From Streptosporangium roseum DSM 43021 (lineage in GTDB: Bacteria; Actinomycetota; Actinomycetes; Streptosporangiales; Streptosporangiaceae): a stretch of 64,000 nt of DNA. How positions within the stretch are numbered: position 1 is the stretch's first letter; each line of letters opens with the position of its first letter. Below, one piece after another: positions 7,335 through 16,463 of the stretch. Under the pieces are notes generated by a model. It made no database searches, was not told where the DNA came from, and was given only the letters and a program-made list of their open reading frames with translations. The stretch lies in the NCBI RefSeq assembly GCF_000024865.1, contig NC_013595.1:1488001-1552000 (forward strand). The letters are read 5' to 3'. The position numbers and the translations under genes are program-made.

Positions 7335-7451
7335 CTGGTGGACGCCGCGCCGGGCCATCGCGAGGACGAGGGACTGGACGACGCGCATGACGAGCGCTTC
7401 GAGCAGAAGGAACGCCGCCTTGGCGAGAACCGAGGCCAGGAATCCGGACAT
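7326..7451 (-). CDS. Small hydrophobic/amphipathic protein, 41 aa, unknown
   Basis: ATG at 7451 follows GTGAGGTAG by 2-3 nt and opens MSGFLASVLAKAAFLLLEAL, then VMRVVQSLVLAMARRGVHQPA and a stop. The product is one long hydrophobic stretch interrupted by K, E and R at helical spacing, ending with a basic tail. That suggests a small membrane-associated or amphipathic helix. It lies 81 nt downstream of the P-type ATPase on the same strand, separated by an AT-rich patch (7452-7510) unlike the rest of the window, which may hold a promoter. I do not recognise a family. The last 9 bp fall in the tandem repeat, so the C-terminus may be variable. Confidence 0.45.
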   Translation of the reverse strand: MSGFLASVLAKAAFLLLEALVMRVVQSLVLAMARRGVHQPA

Positions 7452-7532
7452 AACTACCTCACAGCTAATAAGAAGCTCTTAATTGGATATTTCAGGAGGA
7501 AGTTATATGAACCGGCGTCTCGGGGTGGCCGT

Positions 7533-10500
7533 TCAGTGAACGGTCGATGACATCTCGCGCGTCGAGGTCTGGACCGCCGTGCCGAGAGCGGTGGCGACGG
7601 CGGCACTCCCGAACGCGATGGCCCACCCCACGGGCCCGAGCGGGCGGCAGCCGAAGAACCGGGACAGGCCCGGGAGCGAGACGGCCAGGCCCAGAACGGC
7701 CAGAGACGCCAGCGAGGCCAGTGCGACCACGCGGTCCCGGCCGCCCAGGGCCAGTGTCTGGAACAGCTGCGCCGACACCAGCGCGACCAGCCCGACCGTG
7801 TCCGCCCGTGCCCGCGTGCCGGTCATCCGCCCGATCGACCACGCGGCGCCTGCCGCGGCCGCCGTGACGGCGGCGCGCAGGTAGATGTCCCGGGTCAGGG
7901 AGGCGGCCAGCGAGGCCTCCGGCCCCTCGGCGAGCAGCCTCTCGGGGCTGGTCGCCGCCGGAGGCCGGACGGCCACCGCCATCGCCGGCAGCATGTCGGT
8001 GAGCAGGTTGACCAGCAGGAGCTGGCGGGCGTTCAGCACGTTCCGGCCGGTGAGGAGGCTGGACGCGACCGCGAAGACGATCTCGCCGATGTTGCCGCCG
8101 AGCAGGATGCTCAGGGCGTCGCGGACCGAACTCCACATGGCTCTGCCCTCGATGATCGCATCGACGATCGTCTCGATGCGGTCGTCGGTCACCACGACGT
8201 CGGCCGCCGCCCGAGCCGCCGGAGTGGCACGGGACCCGAGGGCGATCCCCACGTCCGCGGCGCGGATTGCGGGAGCGTCGTTGGCGCCGTCGCCGGTGAC
8301 CGCCACGACCATGCCGGAGCGGCGCAGGCAGTCGACGATCCGGACCTTGTGCGCCGGAGTGGTCCGGGCGAAGACCGTCACGTCCGGCAGCACCTTCGTC
8401 AGGGCGTCGTCGTCGAGGTCGTCCAGCTCCGGCCCCGTCATGATCCGCGCGCCGTTCAGCACGCCGAGCTCGGCGGCGATCGCCTCGGCGGTGCTCGGGT
8501 GATCGCCTGTGACCATGACGATCCGGACGCCCGCCCGCGTCAGGCGGCCGACGCTCTCGGCCGCGGTGGGCCGGACGGGGTCGGCCAGGCAGAGGAAGCC
8601 CAGGAAGGTCAGTCCCTCGATGCGGGACTCGTCGAGGTCCCGGCGGTCGGAGGCGGGCCGCTCCGCCACCGCGAGCATCCGGTACCCCTGCCGGGCGAGC
8701 CTGTCGATCTCCTCTTCGAGCTCCGCCCTGGCGGGTCCGTCAAGGGGGACGGGGCCGCCCTCACGGAGCAGGGCCGCGCATCGGGTGAGCACGACCTCCG
8801 GGGCGCCTTTGACGCTCAGCAGGTGTCCCGGCCCGCTCAGGCCGAGCACCGCGTGATAGCCGCGGCCGGGCTCGAAGGGGAGCTCGTCGACCCGTTGCCA
8901 GGTGCCCGGCCCCTCCTCGGGCGTCACGCGCAGCCGCCGGGCGCCGTCCAGCACGGCGCGGTCGGTGGGGTGGGGAACGAGCCGCCCGGTGTCGTGGCGG
9001 GGGCTCGCGCGCAGCGCGGCGGCCACGATCCGCCGCAGCCCGGGTACCAGCTCCTCCACGGGACGATCGGCACGCCCGTCGGAAACGCGCCGCAGGCTGA
9101 TGTGCCCCTCGGTCAACGTCCCGGTCTTGTCGAAGCAGAGCACGTTCACCCGGCCCAGGGCCTCGATCGTGGAGGGGGTGGGCACCAGGGTGTTACGGGT
9201 CGACAGCCGCCGGGCGGCGGCGAGCTCCGCGGCCGAGGCGACGAAGGGGAGCCCCTCGGGCACGGCGGCGACGGCCAGGCTCACCGCGGGTGCGAGCGCC
9301 TCCGACAGCGACCTGCCGCGGAGCAGGTCGGCGGCCAGCAGGACGGCGCCGGAACCGATCGCGACCGGGAGGACCCGCCGGCTCAGCGCCCGCAGCCGCA
9401 GCTGCACGCCGGTCGGCGGACGCCCGTCCGCGGTGAGCCGGGCCGTCCGGGCCGACTCCGTCGCCTCGCCCGCCGCGACGACCACGGCCAGTCCATGGCC
9501 GGCCGCCACCGTCGTGCCCTGGTAGACCATCGAGCTCCGGTCGGCGACGGCGGCGGCGCTGACGGGCGCCGGCGACTTGGCGACGAGCTGGGATTCGCCG
9601 GTCAGCGCCGCCTCGTCGATCTCCAGGCCCACGGCCCTGAGCACCCGGCAGTCGGCCGGTACGGCGTCGCCCGCGCGCAGCTCGACGACATCGCCCGCCA
9701 CGAGGTCGCCGGCCGTCGCGCCCCCGCCCGTGCCCCCGCCCGTGCCCGCGTTCGTGCCCCTGCCCCCGTTCGCGCCCCCGCCCCCGCCCGTGCCCGCGTT
9801 CGCGTTCGCGTGGGGACGGCGCAGCCGTACGCGGACCGCGACCGTCTCGGTCAGGCGGTGCAGCGCCCGGTCGGCGGCGAACCGCTGGCCCCCGCCGATG
9901 AGCGCGTTGACGATCAGGACCGTGCCTATCAGCGCCGAGTCGGCGAGCGAGCCGACCACGGCCGACACGCCCGCTCCCGCCGCCAGCACCGGGGTCAGCG
10001 GGTTGGCCAGCTCCTGGGCGGACACGCGCAGCAGTGAATCGGGGCCGTCGGGCCCGTCCGGTCCCGGCGGGGGCCTGCGCCGCAGGGCCTCCGCCTCGGA
10101 GATGCCGGAGGGGGAGGAGCCGAGCCGGGACAGCACCTCCCCGACCGGCATGGCGTGCCAGGGGGTGCGGTCGGCGCCGACCGGGGGCGCTCCGCGTCCG
10201 GCTTCGCGGCCCGCCCACTCGCCCAGGGCGATCGCGGCCAGCGCCGCGCAGTCGTTCACGAGCTGAGCCCGGCGCACCGACGCCTCCCGCGCTCCGGCGG
10301 CCGTCAGCGTGGCCCCGGCGGCCGCCCCCGCCACGCTGAGCCACACGCACCGCTCGCTCGTCCTCCTCGCCGGTGCCAGGCAGCTCAGGAGCAGGTGGAT
10401 CCCGTCGAACTCACCGATCACGTCCGCGTCCCACGGCACGCGGCCCGACCGGCCCAGCACGCCGATGCCCAGATCGGCCTGGGCCAGGGCGGCCCTGGAA

Positions 10501-11981
10501 CGCCTCGACACCACGGCGACCCCGTGACCGCCCGCCTGGAGCGCGCGGACCGACGCGGCCAGCCGGGGGCCGCCCGGCACGACCTCGTCGATGGCCAGGC
10601 GCTTGGCGAGCCCTCGGTCGCCTCCCGCCAGCATGACGGTGCAGCCGCCCTTGGCCGCCGCCACGACCGCCTCCGCCAGGGGGTCGGCCTCCGGCGCCAG
10701 CCCGGCCACGGCGACCAGCCGGCCCCGCCGCGTCACGCCGACGGGCCGGAGGCCCCGAGCCGCCCATTCCGGGGCGTCCGCCGGGAGGAGTCCCGCCAGG
10801 TCCGCCAGAGGCCCGGCCGCCCAGGTGCCGCGCTCCCGCCGGGCCGCGGGGTCGGTGAGGTCGAGCAGGGCGTAGAGCCGCGCGTGCAGCTCGTCGGCGG
10901 TCACGTCGTCGGCGAGCGGCACGACGCGGTCGACCGTCCAGGAGCCCGTGTCGAGAAGGGCCGCGTCGAGGACGACCGTGTCTATGCCGTCCATGTGACG
11001 CAGGGCCTCGCTGTTGAGAACGACCGTGCCCCGCCTGGCCAGAGCGCGTCCGACCGCGCAGGAGAAGGCTTCGCGGCCCACCTTCGCCGCCTTGGGCGTC
11101 GTCGCGACCAGCATGGCCAGCCCACGCCGGTGACCGGCGCCGACGATGCGCGTCAGCCCCGACGCGCCCAGCGCCACCGGGGCCACGGCGCGTTCGAACC
11201 TCTCCACGGGGCTGTGCACCCGGGGAGCCGGGCGCGGTCTCTTCGGCGCCCGGGTGTGCCGGTAGGCGCCCTCCCTGGAGGCCAGCCGCCGCCCGTGCAG
11301 CTCCCACGCCCGCTGCGTGCCGCGCGCCTCCGCGTAGCGGCCGGCGGCGGAGACGGAGTGGACCAGCAGTCCCAGCGGGCGCAGGGCGAGCGTGCCGGCG
11401 ACGATGTTCGCCGTTGTGAACAGGGCGCCGGTGGCCGACCGGCCGAGGTGGCGTTCCAGCTCGGCGCGGACCGCCGGGGTGGATTCGGCCAGGTGCAGCA
11501 GGGTCGGGACGGTGGGGAAGAGCGGTGGCAGGTGGGCCGCGCGCCCGGCGAACGCCAGCCCGGCTCCGACCAGGCTCGCGCCGAGCCTGAGGCCCGCGCG
11601 GGTGTGCTGCTCCACCACGCTGGACAGCGACGACCCCCAGGCCTGCTCCCGGTCCTCCGCGGCATCCTGCTCGGAGTCGAGCTCATCGATGATCGACATC
11701 AGCTCGTCCAGGTCGACCAGGTCGGCGTCGCCTCCCACGAAGACGGCGGCGAGGGCGCCGTTGACCTCCGCCCGCTCCACCCCGTCCAGCGCGAGCAACA
11801 GCTCTTCGAGCCGCCGCGCCACCCGTTCGGTGCCCGGCCCGCCGATCGCGCGCAGGTCGACGTGGAACCCGCCGGGAGCGGGCCGCCTCCCGCGAGGACG
11901 CGGCAAGGCGTTCCGTATCGCGTCGGGCACGGCGCCCCACAGCGCTTCGGTGGAAAGCGTGAGCACACGCGACAGCAACAT
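7533..11981 (-). CDS. Large P-type ATPase, CtpI-like, with degenerate N-terminal half
   Basis: 1482-aa membrane ATPase. The C-terminal ~850 residues form a complete P2-like pump: TGESQLVAKS (~793) of the actuator domain, CFDKTGTLTEGHISL with the phosphorylated Asp at ~951, KGAPEVVL, MVTGDHPSTAEAIA, and AVTGDGANDAPAIRAADVGI (~1231), then a membrane bundle. The N-terminal ~600 residues look like a second, eroded ATPase (DTVVLDAALLDTGSW instead of DKTGT). This arrangement and length match mycobacterial CtpI, whose ion is not settled. The actuator domain carries a Gly/Asn/Ala-rich insertion encoded by low-complexity DNA at 9719-9811. ATG 11981 has TGGAGAG upstream; GTG 12029 would add 16 residues without a ribosome site. 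A 15-bp palindrome (7529-7543) overlaps the stop. Confidence 0.85.
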   Translation of the reverse strand: MLLSRVLTLSTEALWGAVPDAIRNALPRPRGRRPAPGGFHVDLRAIGGPGTERVARRLEELLLALDGVERAEVNGALAAVFVGGDADLVDLDELMSIIDELDSEQDAAEDREQAWGSSLSSVVEQHTRAGLRLGASLVGAGLAFAGRAAHLPPLFPTVPTLLHLAESTPAVRAELERHLGRSATGALFTTANIVAGTLALRPLGLLVHSVSAAGRYAEARGTQRAWELHGRRLASREGAYRHTRAPKRPRPAPRVHSPVERFERAVAPVALGASGLTRIVGAGHRRGLAMLVATTPKAAKVGREAFSCAVGRALARRGTVVLNSEALRHMDGIDTVVLDAALLDTGSWTVDRVVPLADDVTADELHARLYALLDLTDPAARRERGTWAAGPLADLAGLLPADAPEWAARGLRPVGVTRRGRLVAVAGLAPEADPLAEAVVAAAKGGCTVMLAGGDRGLAKRLAIDEVVPGGPRLAASVRALQAGGHGVAVVSRRSRAALAQADLGIGVLGRSGRVPWDADVIGEFDGIHLLLSCLAPARRTSERCVWLSVAGAAAGATLTAAGAREASVRRAQLVNDCAALAAIALGEWAGREAGRGAPPVGADRTPWHAMPVGEVLSRLGSSPSGISEAEALRRRPPPGPDGPDGPDSLLRVSAQELANPLTPVLAAGAGVSAVVGSLADSALIGTVLIVNALIGGGQRFAADRALHRLTETVAVRVRLRRPHANANAGTGGGGGANGGRGTNAGTGGGTGGGATAGDLVAGDVVELRAGDAVPADCRVLRAVGLEIDEAALTGESQLVAKSPAPVSAAAVADRSSMVYQGTTVAAGHGLAVVVAAGEATESARTARLTADGRPPTGVQLRLRALSRRVLPVAIGSGAVLLAADLLRGRSLSEALAPAVSLAVAAVPEGLPFVASAAELAAARRLSTRNTLVPTPSTIEALGRVNVLCFDKTGTLTEGHISLRRVSDGRADRPVEELVPGLRRIVAAALRASPRHDTGRLVPHPTDRAVLDGARRLRVTPEEGPGTWQRVDELPFEPGRGYHAVLGLSGPGHLLSVKGAPEVVLTRCAALLREGGPVPLDGPARAELEEEIDRLARQGYRMLAVAERPASDRRDLDESRIEGLTFLGFLCLADPVRPTAAESVGRLTRAGVRIVMVTGDHPSTAEAIAAELGVLNGARIMTGPELDDLDDDALTKVLPDVTVFARTTPAHKVRIVDCLRRSGMVVAVTGDGANDAPAIRAADVGIALGSRATPAARAAADVVVTDDRIETIVDAIIEGRAMWSSVRDALSILLGGNIGEIVFAVASSLLTGRNVLNARQLLLVNLLTDMLPAMAVAVRPPAATSPERLLAEGPEASLAASLTRDIYLRAAVTAAAAGAAWSIGRMTGTRARADTVGLVALVSAQLFQTLALGGRDRVVALASLASLAVLGLAVSLPGLSRFFGCRPLGPVGWAIAFGSAAVATALGTAVQTSTREMSSTVH
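9719..9811. repeat. Low-complexity CCCGCCCGTGCCC-type repeat inside the ATPase gene
   Basis: About 93 bp made almost only of C and G runs with regularly placed T, built from CCCCCGCCCGTG and CCCGCGTTCG units. On the coding strand it gives the Gly/Asn/Ala/Thr-rich insert between two strands of the actuator domain. It is in frame and does not disrupt the gene; probably replication slippage. Confidence 0.75.
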
Positions 11982-12061
11982 TCGGCTCTCCAGCGGGGAA
12001 ACACTCGGACCGTCAGGCTGTGGCGGCACACGGCCCGACCGGCCGTGTCACCGGACCGCCG

Positions 12062-12748
12062 TCAGGGCGTGGCCGCGCTCCCGCGGTCCGAGGCGGTCGT
12101 GGTCCGGGTGGCGGAGGTGCGGCCTGCGGCGGTGGCGGTCTGGGCGGTGGCCGTGCGGGCGGTGGCGGTCCGGGTGCCTGAGGTGGTGGTCCGGGTGGCG
12201 GGGGTACGGCCTGCGGCGGTGGTCGTCCGGGTGGCGGCCGTGCGGGCGGTGGCCGTACGGGCGGTCGTGGGCCGGGCGGCGGTGGGCGTGCGGTCCGAGG
12301 GGGCCGCCGGCTGGAACGCGGGGCTCTCCGGCCGGCGCTCGGCGCGGGCACGCTGGGCGACCAGCGTCCCGACTCCGATCGCGGCAGCCACCGGCCATTC
12401 GATCGCCCCCACCACCGCGAGTGCGCCGAGCCCGCCGTAGTAGATCAGGCGCTCCGGCGGCGGGAGCAACGACCTGGCGACGTCGACGGCGTGGCCGGCC
12501 TCCTGCCGGTTGACGTGCGGCAGGTGCGGCAGATGAAGGCGCGGTGGCCGGAACTGCACGGTCATCATCGGCAGGTTCAGCGTGAACGAGTGCCCGTCGT
12601 GCCCGTGTTCCGCCGGCTGCTGCTCCACGGCCCGCTCCGTGGGTCTCTCCCGCGCGGTCCGGCCCTCCGCGGGCTTGCGCCTGACAGGTGTGGCGGACTT
12701 CGACGATGCGGGGGTGCGCGTTTCACGGACCCTCTGGCCTACGTTCAA
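12062..12748 (-). CDS. Hypothetical membrane protein with repetitive Thr/Ala/Arg tail
   Basis: 228-aa protein upstream of, and on the same strand as, the CtpI-like ATPase (80 nt gap). TTG start at 12748, preceded by GAGGAGGGGCC. Order: basic, low-complexity N-terminus (1-50); a segment rich in His/Pro/Leu with LHLPHLPHV; then LIYYGGLGALAVVGAIEW and PVAAAIGVGTLVAQ, one or two membrane helices (~104-135). The C-terminal ~75 residues are almost only T, A, R with S/G/P, including two copies of AAGRT(P/S)ATRTTT. The membrane core resembles small proteins that accompany CtpI-type pumps in actinobacteria, which is my inference. Tail length is likely to vary between strains. Confidence 0.65.
   Translation of the reverse strand: MNVGQRVRETRTPASSKSATPVRRKPAEGRTARERPTERAVEQQPAEHGHDGHSFTLNLPMMTVQFRPPRLHLPHLPHVNRQEAGHAVDVARSLLPPPERLIYYGGLGALAVVGAIEWPVAAAIGVGTLVAQRARAERRPESPAFQPAAPSDRTPTAARPTTARTATARTAATRTTTAAGRTPATRTTTSGTRTATARTATAQTATAAGRTSATRTTTASDRGSAATP
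12091..12283. repeat. Minisatellite in the tail of the hypothetical membrane protein
   Basis: A segment starting GTGGTCCGGGTGGCGG at 12099 recurs at 12186, a period of 87 bp (29 codons), each followed by GCGGTGGCNGTNCGGG sub-repeats. The repeats are a multiple of 3, so expansion keeps the frame. Confidence 0.75.
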
Positions 12749-13030
12749 GGCCCCTCCTCAGAAGACGTCGAGGCATCGGTTCGGGTGGCGCACGTGGGAG
12801 GTCGATGGTGCCTCCCACGTGCGGTTATCTGGCTCTGGGGCCATCCCCGTAACGTTCCTCGAACCGAGGTTCTGAAACGTGACCCACCCGGTTAACCGGA
12901 CATCGAGTCATAAATATCCCGGCTCGCTGCCGGTCCGCGGCCCTCCGCCCGACGCCCCGGCAGAAGGCCCGCTGCGCCTGCGGAAGGTCCGGCGCGCCTG
13001 CAGCAGGCACGGTGGCACCGGCAGCGGGTA
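12749..13030. other. Intergenic region with an inverted repeat
   Basis: About 280 bp without a supportable gene between the acyl-CoA dehydrogenase stop side and the upstream end of the hypothetical membrane gene. GCACGTGGGAGG (12790-12801) and CCTCCCACGTGC (12811-12822) form a perfect 12-bp inverted repeat with a 9-nt loop, about 40 bp upstream of the membrane gene start. It is either an operator or a terminator. AT-richer sequence at 12886-12925 may hold a promoter firing left. Confidence 0.5.
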
Positions 13031-13078
13031 CGGCGGGCTCACAGGAGGCCCGGAAGGCTCACAGCAGGCCCGGCGGGC

Positions 13079-13090
<12 letters not shown>
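13031..13090. repeat. 20-bp tandem repeat, three copies, at the 3' end of the acyl-CoA dehydrogenase gene
   Basis: CGGCGGGCTCACAGGAGGCC at 13031-13050 is followed by a variant (13051-13070) and a third copy (13071-13090). The third copy contains the stop codon and the last three codons of the dehydrogenase, so the repeat seems to have grown outward from the gene end. Confidence 0.88.
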
Positions 13091-14281
<1,191 letters not shown>

Positions 14282-14363
14282 GGCGGTCAGTTTGGCACCA
14301 CCCCTCTCCGGCTCACTCACCGGCCATGCCTAACCTGGATCCGGTTCCAGATGAGGAGGCGGG

Positions 14364-15008
14364 ATGCTCAAGGGTGTGCTGATCGACTGGGGTGGCGTGC
14401 TCACCACGGGGCTGTCCGAGGCGATCACCGAGTGGATCGTCGCCGACCGGATCGACCCCGGCCACTACCGCGACGTGATGCGCCGGCTGGTCCTGCACGC
14501 CTACGAGGGCTCCGGGTCCGGCGAGAACGCGATCCACGCGCTGGAGCGGGGCGAGATCTCCGGGCTGGACTTCGAGCGGAACCTGGCCGCCAGGCTGGTC
14601 ACCACGGACGGCGTGCCGCCGGTCGCCGAGGGGCTCCTGGCCAGGATGTTCGCCGGGTTCCAGCGGGTCGAGCCGATGTACGACATGCTCCGCCAGGCCC
14701 GCGCGGCCGGGCTGCGGACCTGCCTGGTCTCCAACTCCTGGGCCAACGAGTATCCCCGCGAGGACTGGGACGACTTCTTCGACGAGATCGTCATCTCGGG
14801 GGAGGTCGGCATGCGCAAGCCGGAACCGAGGATCTTCGAGCACGCGCTCGGCAGGGTCGGCCTGGCGGGGCCCGAATGCGTGTTCGTGGACGACATGGAG
14901 GCCAACATCACGGCCGCCCGCGCGCTCGGCATCGTCGGCGTGCACCACCGGGACCCCGAACTGACCATCACCGAGCTGGAGCGGCTTTTCAGCGTGCCGC
15001 TGCGCTGA
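14364..15008 (+). CDS. HAD-superfamily hydrolase, subfamily IA, ACAD10-N-like
   Basis: 214-aa HAD protein. Motif I is VLIDWGGVLTT, with nucleophile Asp and the second Asp replaced by Gly, as in the DxGGV subgroup that includes the soluble epoxide hydrolase N-domain and the ACAD10 N-domain. Motif II is CLVSNSWANEYP, motif III GMRKPEPRIFEHA, motif IV CVFVDDMEANITAARALG. It is divergent from the acyl-CoA dehydrogenase with an 82-bp spacer, so both may share a regulatory region. The substrate is unknown. Confidence 0.85.
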   Translation: MLKGVLIDWGGVLTTGLSEAITEWIVADRIDPGHYRDVMRRLVLHAYEGSGSGENAIHALERGEISGLDFERNLAARLVTTDGVPPVAEGLLARMFAGFQRVEPMYDMLRQARAAGLRTCLVSNSWANEYPREDWDDFFDEIVISGEVGMRKPEPRIFEHALGRVGLAGPECVFVDDMEANITAARALGIVGVHHRDPELTITELERLFSVPLR

Positions 15009-15166
15009 CGGCCCGTGCCGTTCCCGGGTGCCACCGGTCGCGGGGTCACGCCGCCGCTCCGTCCCGGGGCGCCGGATCTCGCGACCGGGTCGCCGGGACT
15101 GGCACACTCGATGGATGATCGGCGTCGCACCGGACGCCGGTGTCGGAGAAACAGATCGAGGCATGG

Positions 15167-15673
15167 ATGCGCGTCTACCTGCCGTGCACGCTCCCCGCGC
15201 TGGCCCGTGTGGTCACCCTGGGGGAGCTCGGCCCGGCCCCGCTGACCGGCTACGCGGTGACCCCCGCGTTGGTCGAGTGGTACGTCTCGGGTGACACCGA
15301 GGAACTGGAGTACGTCGCCCTGACCGAGGCGGCCAGGGCGTCGCTGCGGATGCTGGCCGCCGACCGCGCCGACGGCGTGCAGGTGGCCGCGCGCCGGGTG
15401 GTGATCGCCGCCGAGGTGCCGGACGGGAGCGTGAGCGCGGGCGCCGAGCTGGAGGAGCGCGCCCGCGTACGGCTCGCCGCGGCGATCCCGATGGCCGACA
15501 TCGCCGCGGTCCACGTGGACGACCTGTCCGCGGTGGAGGACGTCGAAGCCGCGATCGCCGCGCTCCCGGCCGCCGACCGGGGCGATGACGACGCCCGGTT
15601 CGCCCTGGACGGCGCCGAGGCCAACGAGCTGCTGTGGTACGCCACCCAGGAGATACCCGACCTGGTCGGCTGA
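15167..15673 (+). CDS. Hypothetical protein, DUF6912-like
   Basis: 168-aa soluble protein beginning MRVYLPCTLPALARVV. The start at 15167 has GAGG five bases upstream; extension to the upstream in-frame start gives unlikely sequence. It contains LTGYAVTPALVEWY, EYVALTEAARASLRML and VVIAAEVPDGSV, and ends with an acidic stretch and LLWYATQEIPDLVG. I know this as a family of uncharacterised actinobacterial proteins of this size, so no function is offered. It is in line with the HAD genes downstream, with a 74-bp gap. Confidence 0.75.
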   Translation: MRVYLPCTLPALARVVTLGELGPAPLTGYAVTPALVEWYVSGDTEELEYVALTEAARASLRMLAADRADGVQVAARRVVIAAEVPDGSVSAGAELEERARVRLAAAIPMADIAAVHVDDLSAVEDVEAAIAALPAADRGDDDARFALDGAEANELLWYATQEIPDLVG

Positions 15674-15747
15674 GCGCTCCGCCGGGGGTCCGCGGCGGTG
15701 GTCGGGGATGCCTCCGGCGGCGCGGTCTGACTATCCTGGAGGGCGAT

Positions 15748-16380
15748 ATGAGACACATTGTTTGGGACTGGAACGGCACGCTCTTCCACGACATCGACGC
15801 CGTCGTCGGAGCGACGAACGAGGTGTTCGCGCCCTACGGGCTGGGCTCCTACGATGTCGACGGCTTCCGGGCGGTGTACACACGCCCCATCTGGACGGCC
15901 TACGAGCGCATGCTCGGCCGGGCGCTCCACGACGGCGAGTGGGAGAGGCTGGACCTCGGCTTCCACGAGAACTACCACCGGCTGATGCTGGAGTGCGGTC
16001 TCGCGGCGGACGCGGCCTCCACCCTGGAGAGCTGGGAGCGGGAGGGCGGCAAACAGTCGCTGCTGTCGATGTGGGCGCACGAGCGGCTGGGGCCCAAGGT
16101 CTCCGAGTTCGGCATCGACCGGCACTTCACCCGGATCGACGGGCTGCGCAGCGCCTCCGGCGGGCACAAGGCCGATTCGATGGTGACCCATCTCGCGGCC
16201 CTCGGCCTGGACCCCGCCGAGGTGCTCGTGATCGGCGACAGCCTGGACGACGCGCACGCTGCCCAGCACGTCGGGGCGCGGGCCGTGCTCTACACCGGCG
16301 GCATGACCAGCCGGAGGGACCTGATGGCGTTCGGCGTCCCGGTCGTGGATACCCTCGCGAACGCCATCGACTACGCCTGA
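15748..16380 (+). CDS. HAD-superfamily hydrolase, phosphoglycolate-phosphatase-like
   Basis: 210-aa HAD protein starting MRHIVWDWNGTLFHDID. Motif I is DWNGTL, with nucleophile Asp kept and the second Asp changed to Asn. A long alpha-helical cap follows (GLGSYDVDGF to SMWAHERLG). Motif III is GGHKADSMVTHL and motif IV VLVIGDSLDDAHAAQHVGA. ATG 15748 follows GGAGGGCGAT. The Asn at the second position should weaken acid/base catalysis, yet the DWNGTL form is common among actinobacterial members. It is tandem with another HAD gene. Confidence 0.83.
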   Translation: MRHIVWDWNGTLFHDIDAVVGATNEVFAPYGLGSYDVDGFRAVYTRPIWTAYERMLGRALHDGEWERLDLGFHENYHRLMLECGLAADAASTLESWEREGGKQSLLSMWAHERLGPKVSEFGIDRHFTRIDGLRSASGGHKADSMVTHLAALGLDPAEVLVIGDSLDDAHAAQHVGARAVLYTGGMTSRRDLMAFGVPVVDTLANAIDYA

Positions 16381-16463
16381 AACGGATGATTTCGGCATTG
16401 GTGGCGGTCGGGGTACGGCCGTAGCCCGTACCCTGGGCATCCGCACCATTCCGGGAGGCCCCG

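Noticed and set aside
12790..12822. Rho-independent terminator
   Set aside because: The stem is strong but no U tract follows, and it lies upstream of a gene start, so an operator is as likely; left as an inverted repeat.
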